DNA of 64,000 bases. Origin: Sphingomonas sp. IW22. GTDB taxonomy: Bacteria > Pseudomonadota > Alphaproteobacteria > Sphingomonadales > Sphingomonadaceae. Where the stretch lies: positions 248,001-312,000 of the forward strand of contig NZ_JBGGWB010000001.1 of the NCBI RefSeq assembly GCF_041321155.1. The letters are read 5' to 3'. Numbering within the stretch: position 1 is the stretch's first letter; every line of letters begins with the position of its first letter. Shown here piece by piece: positions 16,803-28,048 of this stretch. The notes beneath the pieces are model-generated. The model was not told the origin of the DNA, did no database searches, and saw nothing but the letters and a program-made list of their open reading frames with translations. A program made the translations under genes and the position numbers.

Positions 16803-17489
16803 CTAACCCGGCACCCTCAAACGGTATCCCACCCCGGGCTCGTTTATTATCAAGCTGGGACGAGCAGGATCCGGTTCCAGTTTCTGGCGCAAGCCGCGGA
16901 TGGCGATCCGCAGATACTCGACATTCGCCTCCTGCGCCGGGCCCCATACGTCACGGAGCATGTTCGCATGGCCGATTACCCGGTCGGGACTGCGCGCCAA
17001 CACCGCCAGGATGCCATATTCCTTGGGCGTCAGATGCACCTCCACACCCGAACGGCGAACGCGGCGGCGGGTAAGGTCGATTTCGACATCGCCCGCGCTG
17101 ATCGCGGATTCGATTTCGCCCCTGTCACGATGCCGGAGGGCGGCACGCACGCGGGCCAGCAGTTCCTCGGTGTCGAATGGCTTTGTTATATAGTCGTCAG
17201 CGCCCAGATCCAGCGCCGCGACCTTTTCGGTCGTGTCGGTTCGCGCCGATATGATGACCAGCGCCGCGCCTTTCGCACGGATCAATTGCACCAATTCAAG
17301 GCCATCGCGGTCGGGCAGGCCAAGGTCGAGCAACACCGCATCCGGCCGGGCGATGTCGAGCATCGACAAACCCTCACGCGCGTCCTTGGCCTCGATCACC
17401 TTGTAAAGGGTGCGCTCCGCCGCAACCCTTAGCAGGCGGCGGATCGCGGCGTCGTCCTCGACGATCAGAAGCGTGGCGGACTGGGCCAT
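16803..17489 (-). CDS. kdpE: KdpE-type response regulator
   Basis: OmpR/PhoB-class regulator of the potassium-transport operon, 228 residues. The receiver domain has LLIVEDD, phospho-acceptor Asp in AVLLDLGLPDRDG and ITKPFDTEELLARV. The winged-helix DNA-binding domain ends INEPGVGYRLRVPG. The sequence is closest to KdpE (LTPKEYGILAVLARSPDRVIGH). Ten bases downstream of kdpC on the same strand, with no kdpD sensor gene between them or elsewhere in the window. Unless a sensor is encoded elsewhere, this regulator lacks its normal partner. Confidence 0.9.
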   Translation of the reverse strand: MAQSATLLIVEDDAAIRRLLRVAAERTLYKVIEAKDAREGLSMLDIARPDAVLLDLGLPDRDGLELVQLIRAKGAALVIISARTDTTEKVAALDLGADDYITKPFDTEELLARVRAALRHRDRGEIESAISAGDVEIDLTRRRVRRSGVEVHLTPKEYGILAVLARSPDRVIGHANMLRDVWGPAQEANVEYLRIAIRGLRQKLEPDPARPSLIINEPGVGYRLRVPG

Positions 17490-17499
17490 ATCGCCGCAT

Positions 17500-18084
17500 T
17501 TAGGTTTCAGGCACGACGCGGTCGAGCGCGATATTCAACGACAGCACATTCACGCGCGGTTCGCCGATGAAGCCCGCAACCGGCCGTTCGATCCGTTCAT
17601 CGATCAGGTTGCGGATCCGGTCGGATGGGACCCCGCGCGCGGCGGCAACGCGCCGCACCTGCGAGAAGGCCGCCTCAGGGCTAATATGGGGGTCTAGCCC
17701 CGAGGCGGAGGTCGTCACCAGATCAGGAGAGATGGAAACCTCTGGTGATGTCCGAAGAGCGGCGATGTCATCGCGTACGCGGGCGCTGAGCGCCTTGGCG
17801 CCGGGCGCCAGGTTCGAACCGGACGACGCCATCGCGTCATATCCGGCGCCGGCTGCGGAAGGGCGGCCGTGGAAATAGGCGTCGCTGGTAAAGGCTTGCC
17901 CGATCAGTGCGGAGCCGATGACGGTGTCACCGTCGTCGCGGATCAGGCTGCCGTTCGCCTGCGCGGGAAACATCGCCTGTCCGATCACGGTCACCGCCAG
18001 CGGATAGGCAAGGCCCAGCAGCAGCGCGAAGCCAAGGGTCAGGGCAATGGCGGGCCGAAACGCCGATTTGATATCTTGCAGCAT
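17500..18084 (-). CDS. kdpC: Potassium-transporting ATPase subunit KdpC
   Basis: 194-residue subunit that stabilises the KdpFABC complex. One N-terminal membrane helix (AIALTLGFALLLGLAYPLAV), then periplasmic sequence with the family landmarks GSALIGQ, FHGRPSAAG, SGSNLAP and GLDPHISPEAA, and the end RVNVLSLNIALD. It appears intact and full length. Ten bases after the truncated kdpB. Without KdpA and a full KdpB it cannot form a pump here. Confidence 0.93.
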   Translation of the reverse strand: MLQDIKSAFRPAIALTLGFALLLGLAYPLAVTVIGQAMFPAQANGSLIRDDGDTVIGSALIGQAFTSDAYFHGRPSAAGAGYDAMASSGSNLAPGAKALSARVRDDIAALRTSPEVSISPDLVTTSASGLDPHISPEAAFSQVRRVAAARGVPSDRIRNLIDERIERPVAGFIGEPRVNVLSLNIALDRVVPET

Positions 18085-18094
18085 GTTGTAATCC

Positions 18095-18784
18095 TCAGGC
18101 GAGGTTGAGCGCGCTGACGACCATGTCGATCAGTTTGATGCCGACGAACGGCGCCACCAGACCGCCCAGACCATAGATGGCAAGGTTGCGGCCCAGCAGC
18201 GCACCCGCGTCCATCGGGCGATAGGTCACGCCGCGAAGCGCCAGCGGGACCAGGCATGGGATGATCAGCGCGTTGAAGATGATCGCGGACAGGATCGCGC
18301 TTTCCGGGCTGGACAGGCCCATGACGTTGAGCACGCCAAGCCCCGGATAAAGCGCGACGAACAGCGCCGGAATGATCGCGAAATATTTCGCCACATCATT
18401 GGCGATTGAGAAGGTGGTCAGGCTGCCGCGTGTCATCAGCAATTGCTTGCCCAGCCCGATGATCTCGATCAGCTTGGTCGGATCGCTGTCGAGGTCGACC
18501 ATGTTACCCGCCTCACGCGCGGCTTGCGTACCCGTGTTCATGGCCACACCGACATCGGCCTGGGCCAGCGCCGGTGCGTCGTTGGTTCCATCGCCACACA
18601 TTGCGACCAGCTTGCCGCCAGCCTGTTCCGCGCGAATCAACGCCAGCTTGTCCTCCGGCGTCGCTTCGGCAAGGAAATCGTCGACGCCCGCCTCGGCGGC
18701 GATGGCGGCGGCGGTCAGGGGATTGTCGCCGGTGATCATCACCGTGCGGATGCCCATGCGGCGCAATTCGGCGACGCCGCTTAT
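18095..18784 (-). pseudogene. kdpB: KdpB remnant: C-terminal third only
   Basis: The frame reads [20 protein letters not shown], then [23 protein letters not shown] and the last membrane helices, all unmistakable KdpB. It covers about 230 of the usual ~680 residues. The phosphorylation-site Asp loop (DKTGT), the nucleotide-binding Lys region and the first membrane helices are missing. Homology stops about codon GVAEL; codons beyond are FAI then a stop at 18800-18802. The frame's nominal start is a TTG inside the gene. Immediately beyond the break is the regulatory region of the plus-strand TonB receptor gene. kdpA and the first two thirds of kdpB were evidently deleted in a rearrangement. Confidence 0.92.
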
Positions 18785-18799
18785 TGCGAATAATTCGCT
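18785..18799. promoter_or_regulatory. Fur-box-like palindrome upstream of TonB receptor
   Basis: TGCGAATAATTCGCT has the 7-1-7 symmetry of Fur operators, with GCGAAT and ATTCGC as perfect arms around a central A. It lies 55 bases before the receptor's TTG start. Iron-loaded Fur would repress the uptake unit here. It also places the Kdp deletion junction just to its left, at about 18776-18784. Confidence 0.65.
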
Positions 18800-18854
18800 T
18801 TACGCCCCGATACCGGCTCGCTATTGCGACCCGATATCAAGAAGGGGAAGTTCT

Positions 18855-21056
18855 TTGTCAGCTGCAATTGGCCTCTGGTCGCTCGCACTCGCCCTGGGAA
18901 CGCCGGGGGTTGATCCTGCCGTGGGCGCGGACAGCGGCGTCAGCGATGCCTCGGTCGATCCGCAGGACCGCGACATCGTGGTCACGGGTGAGCGCGACGA
19001 GCGCCCCACCACCTCAACCCGCCTGCCCCTGACGCTCAAGGAAACGCCGCAGTCGGTCACTGTGGTTAATCGCCAGCGGATTGAGGACTTCAACCTGAAT
19101 ACCGTTGGCGACGTGCTGGCCCAGACGCCGGGCGTTACGGTCAACACCATCGACAGCAACCGCTCGAACTTCAACGTACGCGGCTTTGCGGTGCGCAACT
19201 TCCAGCTGGATGGCGTGCCCACAATCTATCAGGTCAGCGGTTACGAAAACAGCGCCGTCGGCGACATGGCGATTTACGACCGGGTCGAAATCGTGCGCGG
19301 CGCGGCGGGGTTGCTGGCCGGGGTCGGTGATCCGTCGGCTACGGTCAATCTGGTCCGCAAGCGTGCGCCCAGCGAGCTGCGCGGCTATTTCAACCTCACC
19401 GCCGGGTCCAATTCCTATTACCGGATGGAGGCCGATATCGGTGGTCCGGTGAACCGGGACGGTTCGGTCCGCGCACGGATCGCGGCTGCCTATACCGACA
19501 CCGAATCCTATATCGACCTTCAGCATGACCGGAACCCGGTGGTCTATGCGACGATCGAGGCGGATATCACGCCGCACACCAGGTTGCGCGTCGGCGGCGA
19601 TTATCTGCGGACCAATTCGCAGGGCGCCGGCTGGGGCACGGTGCCGCTGTTGTTCAACGACGGCACGCCGACCGACCTGCCCCGCTCCTTCACCGGCACC
19701 GCCAACTGGAGCACCTGGTCGCGGGAGCAGACGACGCTGTTCGCCTCCGCCGAACAGGATATCGGCGAAAGCTGGCTGCTGCGCCTGAGCTATAACCGGC
19801 GTGCGGGCACGAACGAGAGCGCGCTGCTCAACATCGCCAACGGCCTTCCCGACCGGCAGGGCAACGGGCTGGGCATGTGGTCTTTCTATGGCGAGGTTGA
19901 CCAGCATGAGGATGCGGTCGACGGCTATGTCGCAGGCAAGATCAAGCTGTTCGGGCGCGAGCATGAAGTGGTCGGCGGCGTCAACTGGTTCGACCGCAGC
20001 TTCACGGTCAATCGTTCCGCCTTTGACCTGACAGGCTATCCCACCACCGCGCCCAGCATCCTCGACTGGACGGGTAACCTGGCCCGGCCGCCCATCATCC
20101 AGTCGGATGCACGCGACTGGACCCAGGATTTCAAGCAGTTCGGCGCGTACGGCGTGGTCCGGCTCAATCCGACGGACTGGCTGAAGATCATCGCTGGCGG
20201 GCGCTATACGGATTACAGCTCGGGCCGCGACAATTTCACGGTCGCCGGCGGGCTGGACCCCGCCCGCCCCTCTACCGGACAGGATGAGCGGCGCTGGGCA
20301 CCTTATGGCGGCGTGGTCGTGGACCTGACGCGTTCGGTATCGCTCTATGCCAGCTATGCCAGCGTGTTTTCGCCGGTCTCGGCGCGCGGCGCCGACGGCA
20401 ACCTGCTCGACCCCACGGTCGGCGCCAATTACGAGGCGGGTGTGAAGGCGACGCCGTTTGGTGAGGGCTTCACCATGTCGGCCGCCGGTTTCCACATCAA
20501 ACAGGACAACATCGCCATCGCCGATCCGACCGCGCCGCTGCTGCCCGACGGCTCGACCCCGTCGATCTCGGTTTCGGGCGTCAGCACCTGGGGCGGAGAG
20601 GCGGAGCTGGCCGGTGAGCCGGTCACCGGCTGGACGCTGGCCGCCAGCTATACCTATGCCCGCAGCGAGGACAGCGCGGGCGAGCGGGTGCTGCCGCAAT
20701 TCCCGCAGCACATCGCGCGTCTCTACACCACCTATCGTCTGCCCGGCGACCGGCTGACGATCGGCGGCGGCGTCAGCGCACAGTCGCGGATGTTCGTGAC
20801 CGGACAGGTGCCCACCGGCGCGTTCAACGCCAACGGCACGCCCGTGACGGCGGCGGGGGAAGTCGATCAGGCGGGCTATGCGCTGGTCGACCTGCTCGCG
20901 CGCTATCGCGTGACCGACCGCGCGACGCTGGGCATCAACGTGACCAACCTCTTCGATCACAAATATTACCGCACCGTCAGCTTCGGCTTTGGTGGACCGG
21001 GCGGCTTTTACGGCGCCCCGCGTCAGGTTCTGGGGAATATCCGGGTTGCATTCTGA
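18855..21056 (+). CDS. TonB-dependent siderophore receptor
   Basis: Outer-membrane receptor for a ferric siderophore (FhuE/FpvA class), 733 residues. A short hydrophobic leader (AAIGLWSLALALG) and a TonB-box-like DIVVTGE are followed by the plug domain (ETPQSVTVVNRQRIEDFNL, QTPGVTVNTID, FNVRGFAVRNFQLDGVP, IVRGAAGLLAGVGDPSATVNLVRKR). The beta-barrel runs to the terminal aromatic IRVAF. No N-terminal STN signalling domain. I chose TTG at 18855 because GAAGGGGAAG precedes it by four bases and no ATG exists before the plug. The leader lacks basic residues at its start, which is unusual. First gene of a four-gene iron unit. Confidence 0.93.
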   Translation: MSAAIGLWSLALALGTPGVDPAVGADSGVSDASVDPQDRDIVVTGERDERPTTSTRLPLTLKETPQSVTVVNRQRIEDFNLNTVGDVLAQTPGVTVNTIDSNRSNFNVRGFAVRNFQLDGVPTIYQVSGYENSAVGDMAIYDRVEIVRGAAGLLAGVGDPSATVNLVRKRAPSELRGYFNLTAGSNSYYRMEADIGGPVNRDGSVRARIAAAYTDTESYIDLQHDRNPVVYATIEADITPHTRLRVGGDYLRTNSQGAGWGTVPLLFNDGTPTDLPRSFTGTANWSTWSREQTTLFASAEQDIGESWLLRLSYNRRAGTNESALLNIANGLPDRQGNGLGMWSFYGEVDQHEDAVDGYVAGKIKLFGREHEVVGGVNWFDRSFTVNRSAFDLTGYPTTAPSILDWTGNLARPPIIQSDARDWTQDFKQFGAYGVVRLNPTDWLKIIAGGRYTDYSSGRDNFTVAGGLDPARPSTGQDERRWAPYGGVVVDLTRSVSLYASYASVFSPVSARGADGNLLDPTVGANYEAGVKATPFGEGFTMSAAGFHIKQDNIAIADPTAPLLPDGSTPSISVSGVSTWGGEAELAGEPVTGWTLAASYTYARSEDSAGERVLPQFPQHIARLYTTYRLPGDRLTIGGGVSAQSRMFVTGQVPTGAFNANGTPVTAAGEVDQAGYALVDLLARYRVTDRATLGINVTNLFDHKYYRTVSFGFGGPGGFYGAPRQVLGNIRVAF

Positions 21057-21063
21057 CAAAGCC

Positions 21064-21387
21064 ATGACTGCCGGGGGCGTCGCCTCCGGCCATGGTCGCG
21101 GCGGCGCGGCCTGGCGGCGGGCGGGGGACCGGACGCTCCGCCTGATCGCCGCGATGCCGCTGGGCTACGGCGTCGCCAGCCTGTGGGCGGTGGCGATCGC
21201 TCATTTGGTGCCGTTGCCAAAGGGTGATGCGGTGATGGCGGCGACGATGTTCGCCTTTGCCATCTGCGCCGCAGCCGCCATGTGGGCCTTTGCCGCGCCA
21301 AGCGGCTGGCGGGCGACCTGGACCCTGACGCTGGCGGGTGCAGCGGCGGGGCTGATCGCCATGATGCCGGTGTCTGCGGGCGGATAA
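21064..21387 (+). CDS. Small membrane protein of the siderophore unit (DUF3649-like)
   Basis: 107 residues with about three hydrophobic helices (LIAAMPLGYGVASLWAVAIA, AATMFAFAICAAAAMWAF, ATWTLTLAGAAAGLIAMM). In position and appearance it matches the DUF3649 proteins that sit between a TonB siderophore receptor and a PepSY membrane protein in many Proteobacteria. Role in iron uptake is inferred from context. Seven bases after the receptor stop; its own TAA shares a base with the next ATG (TAATG). Confidence 0.75.
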   Translation: MTAGGVASGHGRGGAAWRRAGDRTLRLIAAMPLGYGVASLWAVAIAHLVPLPKGDAVMAATMFAFAICAAAAMWAFAAPSGWRATWTLTLAGAAAGLIAMMPVSAGG

Positions 21388-22973
21388 TGGCCAGGACGTT
21401 TCGCCAGTCGCAGGCAACGCTGCACACATGGTCGGGCCTGTTGCTGGGCTGGGTGCTGTTCATCGTCTTTCTGACGGGGACCGCGGCCTACTGGCGCGAA
21501 ACGCTGAACCGCTGGATGCACCCCGAAACCCCGCGCGTGGAGCGGCCCGCCGAGGTGCTGGACCACGTGCAGCGCTTCCTCGATCGCACGGCGCCGGACG
21601 CGCAAAGCTGGTTCATCACCTTGGCCACCCCGCAATCGCCGGGCGCCTATGCATTCTGGGTGCCAAAGCCCGACCCCGACGCGCCGGACGGCGGGCGGCG
21701 GCGGCGCAGCGACACCACGGTCCTGATCGGGGCCGACGGCGCGCCTGTGGCGCGGGAGACGCGGGGCGGCGATTTCTTTTACCGCTTCCACTTCGACCTT
21801 CATTACACGCCGGTGCTATGGGCGCGGTGGCTGGTCGGTATTGCATCGATGATGATGCTGGTCGCGATCCTGACCGGCATCGTCACGCATAAGAAAATCT
21901 TCCGCGACTTCTTCACGCTGCGTCGCGCGAAGGGCCAGCGGTCGTGGCTGGACGGCCATAATGCTACGGCGGTGCTTGCCCTGCCCTTTCACCTGATGAT
22001 CACCTATACCGGGCTGGTCACGCTGGCGACGTTGCTGATGCCCGCCGCCGTCATTGCCGATTACGGCGCGCAGAACCGGATTTTCGAGGCGATCTTTCCG
22101 CGCCCGCCCGTGGTGGAGCCGCTTGGCCGCGCCACCCCGATGGTGCCGCTGGCGCCGATCATTCGCGATGCCGAACACAGGTTCGGCGGACCCGCAGGCT
22201 ATCTGGAGGTCGCCCATCCCGGCGATGCCGCCGCGCGCATCACCGTCACTCGTGCCAGCAGCGCCACCCTGTCCTCCCACGGTGCGAGCGTCAGTTATGA
22301 CGGCACGACCGGACGGATGCTGTGGCAATCGCCGCCGCGCGGTGCGGCGATGACGACCTATGGGGCGATGATCGGCATTCATGCGGGTCGGTTCGGTGAC
22401 ACGCTGCTCCGCTGGCTGTATTTTCTGGCCGGGGTGGCGGGCACGCTGATGGTCGCGACCGGCTTGGTCCTCTGGACCGTGAAGCGGCGGGAAAAGCTGG
22501 CCGCGCCCGACCGTCCGCCCTTCGGCTTCCGCGTGGTGGAGCGGCTGAACATTGCCGTCGTCGGCGGCTTTCCGCTTGCCTGCGTGGCCTATCTGCTCGC
22601 CAACCGGCTGCTGCCGCTGGGCGGCGCGGGGCGCGCGGATCGGGAGATTGCCGCCATGTTCATCGTCTGGGGCGTCGCCACACTGCTGGCCATGATATTG
22701 CGCCCGCGGGTCGGTTGGACGCTGCTGCTGGCGGCCACGGCGCTTGCCCTTTTTAGCCTGCCAGTGCTGGACCTGTTGGCGCCCCACCCCGGCCCAATGG
22801 CTTGGTTGGCTGACGGGGACTGGGCGATGGTCGGGGTCGAGGCGGTGTTGCTGGTGCTGGCGATCGGCTTTGGCTGGAGCGCACGCCGGGTCTGGCGCCA
22901 CAGCCCGCGCACGCGCGCCCCGCGAGCGGTCCGTGCCGCCGTGGGGGTTCGTCAGCCGGTGCCAGCCGAATGA
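21387..22973 (+). CDS. PepSY-associated membrane protein (iron-siderophore reductase-like)
   Basis: 528 residues, PepSY_TM family. N-terminal helix (HTWSGLLLGWVLFIVFLTGTAAYW), a periplasmic PepSY-like region, further helices (RWLVGIASMMMLVAILTGIVTHKKIF, LALPFHLMITYTGLVTLATLL, WLYFLAGVAGTLMVATGLVLWTVKRREK) and a C-terminal four-helix extension. Members of this family sit in the inner membrane next to TonB receptors and are thought to reduce or release iron from siderophores. Conserved His in HTWSG, FHFDLHY, HKK and PFHLM could ligate haem, which is inference. Starts by TAATG overlap and ends in ATGA overlap with the next gene. Confidence 0.85.
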   Translation: MARTFRQSQATLHTWSGLLLGWVLFIVFLTGTAAYWRETLNRWMHPETPRVERPAEVLDHVQRFLDRTAPDAQSWFITLATPQSPGAYAFWVPKPDPDAPDGGRRRRSDTTVLIGADGAPVARETRGGDFFYRFHFDLHYTPVLWARWLVGIASMMMLVAILTGIVTHKKIFRDFFTLRRAKGQRSWLDGHNATAVLALPFHLMITYTGLVTLATLLMPAAVIADYGAQNRIFEAIFPRPPVVEPLGRATPMVPLAPIIRDAEHRFGGPAGYLEVAHPGDAAARITVTRASSATLSSHGASVSYDGTTGRMLWQSPPRGAAMTTYGAMIGIHAGRFGDTLLRWLYFLAGVAGTLMVATGLVLWTVKRREKLAAPDRPPFGFRVVERLNIAVVGGFPLACVAYLLANRLLPLGGAGRADREIAAMFIVWGVATLLAMILRPRVGWTLLLAATALALFSLPVLDLLAPHPGPMAWLADGDWAMVGVEAVLLVLAIGFGWSARRVWRHSPRTRAPRAVRAAVGVRQPVPAE

Positions 22974-23254
22974 CCGTGCTGGCGCTGCTCATCGCCATCG
23001 GCGCGTTCATGGGGTTCGGCCTGTCGTCCGACCGTCACGGAGCGGCGCGGTTGGGGCGGCGCCCTTCCGCCGATGTCGTGCGGCGCATCCGGGCCGCCGC
23101 CTGGGCGGCGCTGACGGTTGCATTCGCGCTTTCGGTCGCCGCGCGTGGCTGGATTTTCGGCCCGATCCTGTGGTCGGGGCTGATCATGGCCGGTGCGGGC
23201 GTGGCCTTCCTGTTCCTAAACCTGACACCCCCGCCGCAGAACCGCAGCCACTAG
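22970..23254 (+). CDS. Small membrane protein, DUF3325-like
   Basis: 94 residues with three hydrophobic helices (VLALLIAIGAFMGFGLSS, AAAWAALTVAFALSVAARGWIF, LWSGLIMAGAGVAFLFLNL) and the basic stretch between them, as in DUF3325 proteins that close siderophore-receptor/PepSY operons. Start overlaps the PepSY gene stop (ATGA). Its last four bases overlap the 3' end of the convergent dsbA-like gene. Confidence 0.75.
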   Translation: MTVLALLIAIGAFMGFGLSSDRHGAARLGRRPSADVVRRIRAAAWAALTVAFALSVAARGWIFGPILWSGLIMAGAGVAFLFLNLTPPPQNRSH

Positions 23255-23913
23255 GCGCCGACGGAGTTCCGCCGCGCCATGGCCACTGCCCTGCGAAGGC
23301 CCGCAATGTCGATGGCGCCCGGGATCAGATAGGGGCCGACCAGAATGCCGGGCGTACCGCGCAGCCCCATCATCGCGGCATAGCGGCCGGTACGTTCGAT
23401 CGCGCCGTCGATCTCCGCCCCATGCGCCTTGAGATCGGCCTGCAACCGGCCCCAATTCACGCCCGCCCGGTTCGCAGCGGCGCGGATGCCCTGCACGCTG
23501 AGCTTGCCCGACGTCTGCATCATCGCATCGTTGAACGCGGCATGCTTGCCCTGATATTTGGCGGCGATGACCGCGCGCGCCGCCTGCACTGATACCGGCC
23601 CGAAGATCGGCCAGTCGCGATAGACGACGCGCACTTTCGCATCCTCCCGCATCAGTTGCTGGATGACGGGATGCACCTTGCGGCAATAGGGGCATTGATA
23701 GTCGGAAAAGACGACCATCGTCACATCGGCGCCACGGGGCGCGATGGTCGGCGCGACGGGATCGTTCTGGATTTGCTGGCGGATGCGCGCGCCCTCATCC
23801 GCGCGGCGGGTGTCGCCCGCCTCCTCCACGCTCTGCGCGTGCACCGGATTGGCGACGTGGCCACCGACCAACAGCGCGGCCGCAGCGGGGCCGAGCAGGA
23901 TAGATTTCTTCAA
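23251..23913 (-). CDS. DsbA-family periplasmic thiol oxidoreductase
   Basis: 220 residues with a signal peptide (KKSILLGPAAAALLVGGHVANPVHA) and a DsbA-type thioredoxin fold: FSDYQCPYCRKVHP carries the CPYC active site, and the cis-Pro loop is MGLRGTPGILVG. It belongs to the DsbA/BDBD group rather than classical E. coli DsbA (CPHC). A pre-domain region (RRADEGARIRQQIQNDPVAP) resembles that of Com1/BdbD-like proteins. Starts at a TTG that overlaps the stop of the TlpA-like gene (TTGA), so they are one unit. Confidence 0.88.
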   Translation of the reverse strand: MKKSILLGPAAAALLVGGHVANPVHAQSVEEAGDTRRADEGARIRQQIQNDPVAPTIAPRGADVTMVVFSDYQCPYCRKVHPVIQQLMREDAKVRVVYRDWPIFGPVSVQAARAVIAAKYQGKHAAFNDAMMQTSGKLSVQGIRAAANRAGVNWGRLQADLKAHGAEIDGAIERTGRYAAMMGLRGTPGILVGPYLIPGAIDIAGLRRAVAMARRNSVGA

Positions 23914-24716
23914 ACCGTCGTCCTTTCAAGATCGCGAATAGCCGCGCTCAGCGCCGCGCGTGAGATTTCACCGGCATGAACGCGCACGACATTGCCCGCG
24001 GCATCCACGAACAGCGTCGTCGGATAGGCGCTCGCACCGGTAACGGCGGCGACCCGACGCCCGGCGTCGAGGAAGATCGCGTCGCCCGCCAGGTCATTGG
24101 CGGACAGAAACACCCCTACCCGTTCCGCCGGCTCGCCCTGATTGACGAGCAGCACGGGCACGCTGGCTCCCCTTGCCACATCGATCACCATGGGCATTTC
24201 GCGGCGGCATGGCGGGCACCATGTGGCCCACAGGTTGATGACAAAGGGCCGCCCCCGCATGGCATCGACCGATACCGGTTTCCCGGCGAGGGTCTGCAAG
24301 GTCAAGCCGCGGGGCAAGGGCCGCGGATCGGGCGCCGTCAGCGCGCCGATCGCCATATAGGCCAGCGACAGGCCCACAATCGGGGCCAGCAGGAGGCCGG
24401 TTGCCCGCTGCCGCCCCAGCATCCCCACCACAACGGCCGCCGCAGCCCCCGCGCCGATCCATGGCGCGAAACCGCCCTGCCACAGCGCCAGTATCGCCCA
24501 CGGCTCCACCATGAAGCCTGACAGGTTCTGGACGACGAAACCGGCACGCGCAGCAACGATGCCGATCAGCAACGCGGTCCAGGCGACACGCCCCGCCGGG
24601 CTGCGCGTCCGCGCCGCCACCAGCGCGCCGATGCTGACGAACGCCCAGATCGCGACCAATGCGACTGCCCGGTCGGTCGCGATCATCAGCGGGCCGAGCC
24701 GTAGGATAGCGTCCAT
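23910..24716 (-). CDS. Membrane-anchored TlpA-like thiol-disulfide protein
   Basis: 268 residues in two parts. Residues about 1-125 contain four or five hydrophobic helices resembling the prolipoprotein-transferase/DsbD-like membrane modules sometimes fused to thioredoxins. Residues about 135-268 form a TlpA/ResA-type thioredoxin domain with FVINLWATWCPPCRREMP (CPPC) and SAYPTTLFVDAAGNV (cis-Pro). This fits a reductant for apocytochrome c, DsbC-like proteins or copper sites in the periplasm. Cotranscribed with the DsbA-like gene, pairing reductase and oxidase or isomerase functions. Confidence 0.85.
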   Translation of the reverse strand: MDAILRLGPLMIATDRAVALVAIWAFVSIGALVAARTRSPAGRVAWTALLIGIVAARAGFVVQNLSGFMVEPWAILALWQGGFAPWIGAGAAAAVVVGMLGRQRATGLLLAPIVGLSLAYMAIGALTAPDPRPLPRGLTLQTLAGKPVSVDAMRGRPFVINLWATWCPPCRREMPMVIDVARGASVPVLLVNQGEPAERVGVFLSANDLAGDAIFLDAGRRVAAVTGASAYPTTLFVDAAGNVVRVHAGEISRAALSAAIRDLERTTV

Positions 24717-24890
24717 CTTCTTACCCGATCACCCCGGCCTGCGGCACGCATCGCGGCCAGCTTTTATCGGCCTTAGCCACCCAGACGTCCGTGGAACAGG
24801 ATGGACGTGATGCCGACGCGGAACAGGCTTTACCGTTAAGTGACGATTACAAGCTAGGTTAAGCTCGCGTAACCCAGTAACAGGTAACAG
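24717..24890. other. Divergent intergenic region, tlpA-like / hybrid kinase
   Basis: 174 bp with no gene. It must contain both promoters. GGAACAGG occurs twice (24793 and about 24821), but neither copy is followed at 16-17 bp by the CGTT of the general stress promoter. No site is assigned. Confidence 0.3.
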
Positions 24891-28007
<3,117 letters not shown>

Positions 28008-28048
28008 GCCGTTGGCGGTCTGTCGCGGACGCGGCTATGGGGCGGGTC

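Noticed and set aside
16609..16947. 112-codon minus-strand frame after attR
   Set aside because: Overlaps the kdpE 3' end in another frame and shows no similarity to any family.
19014..21065. 683-codon open frame on the minus strand
   Set aside because: Antisense shadow of the TonB receptor, which has full homology on the plus strand.
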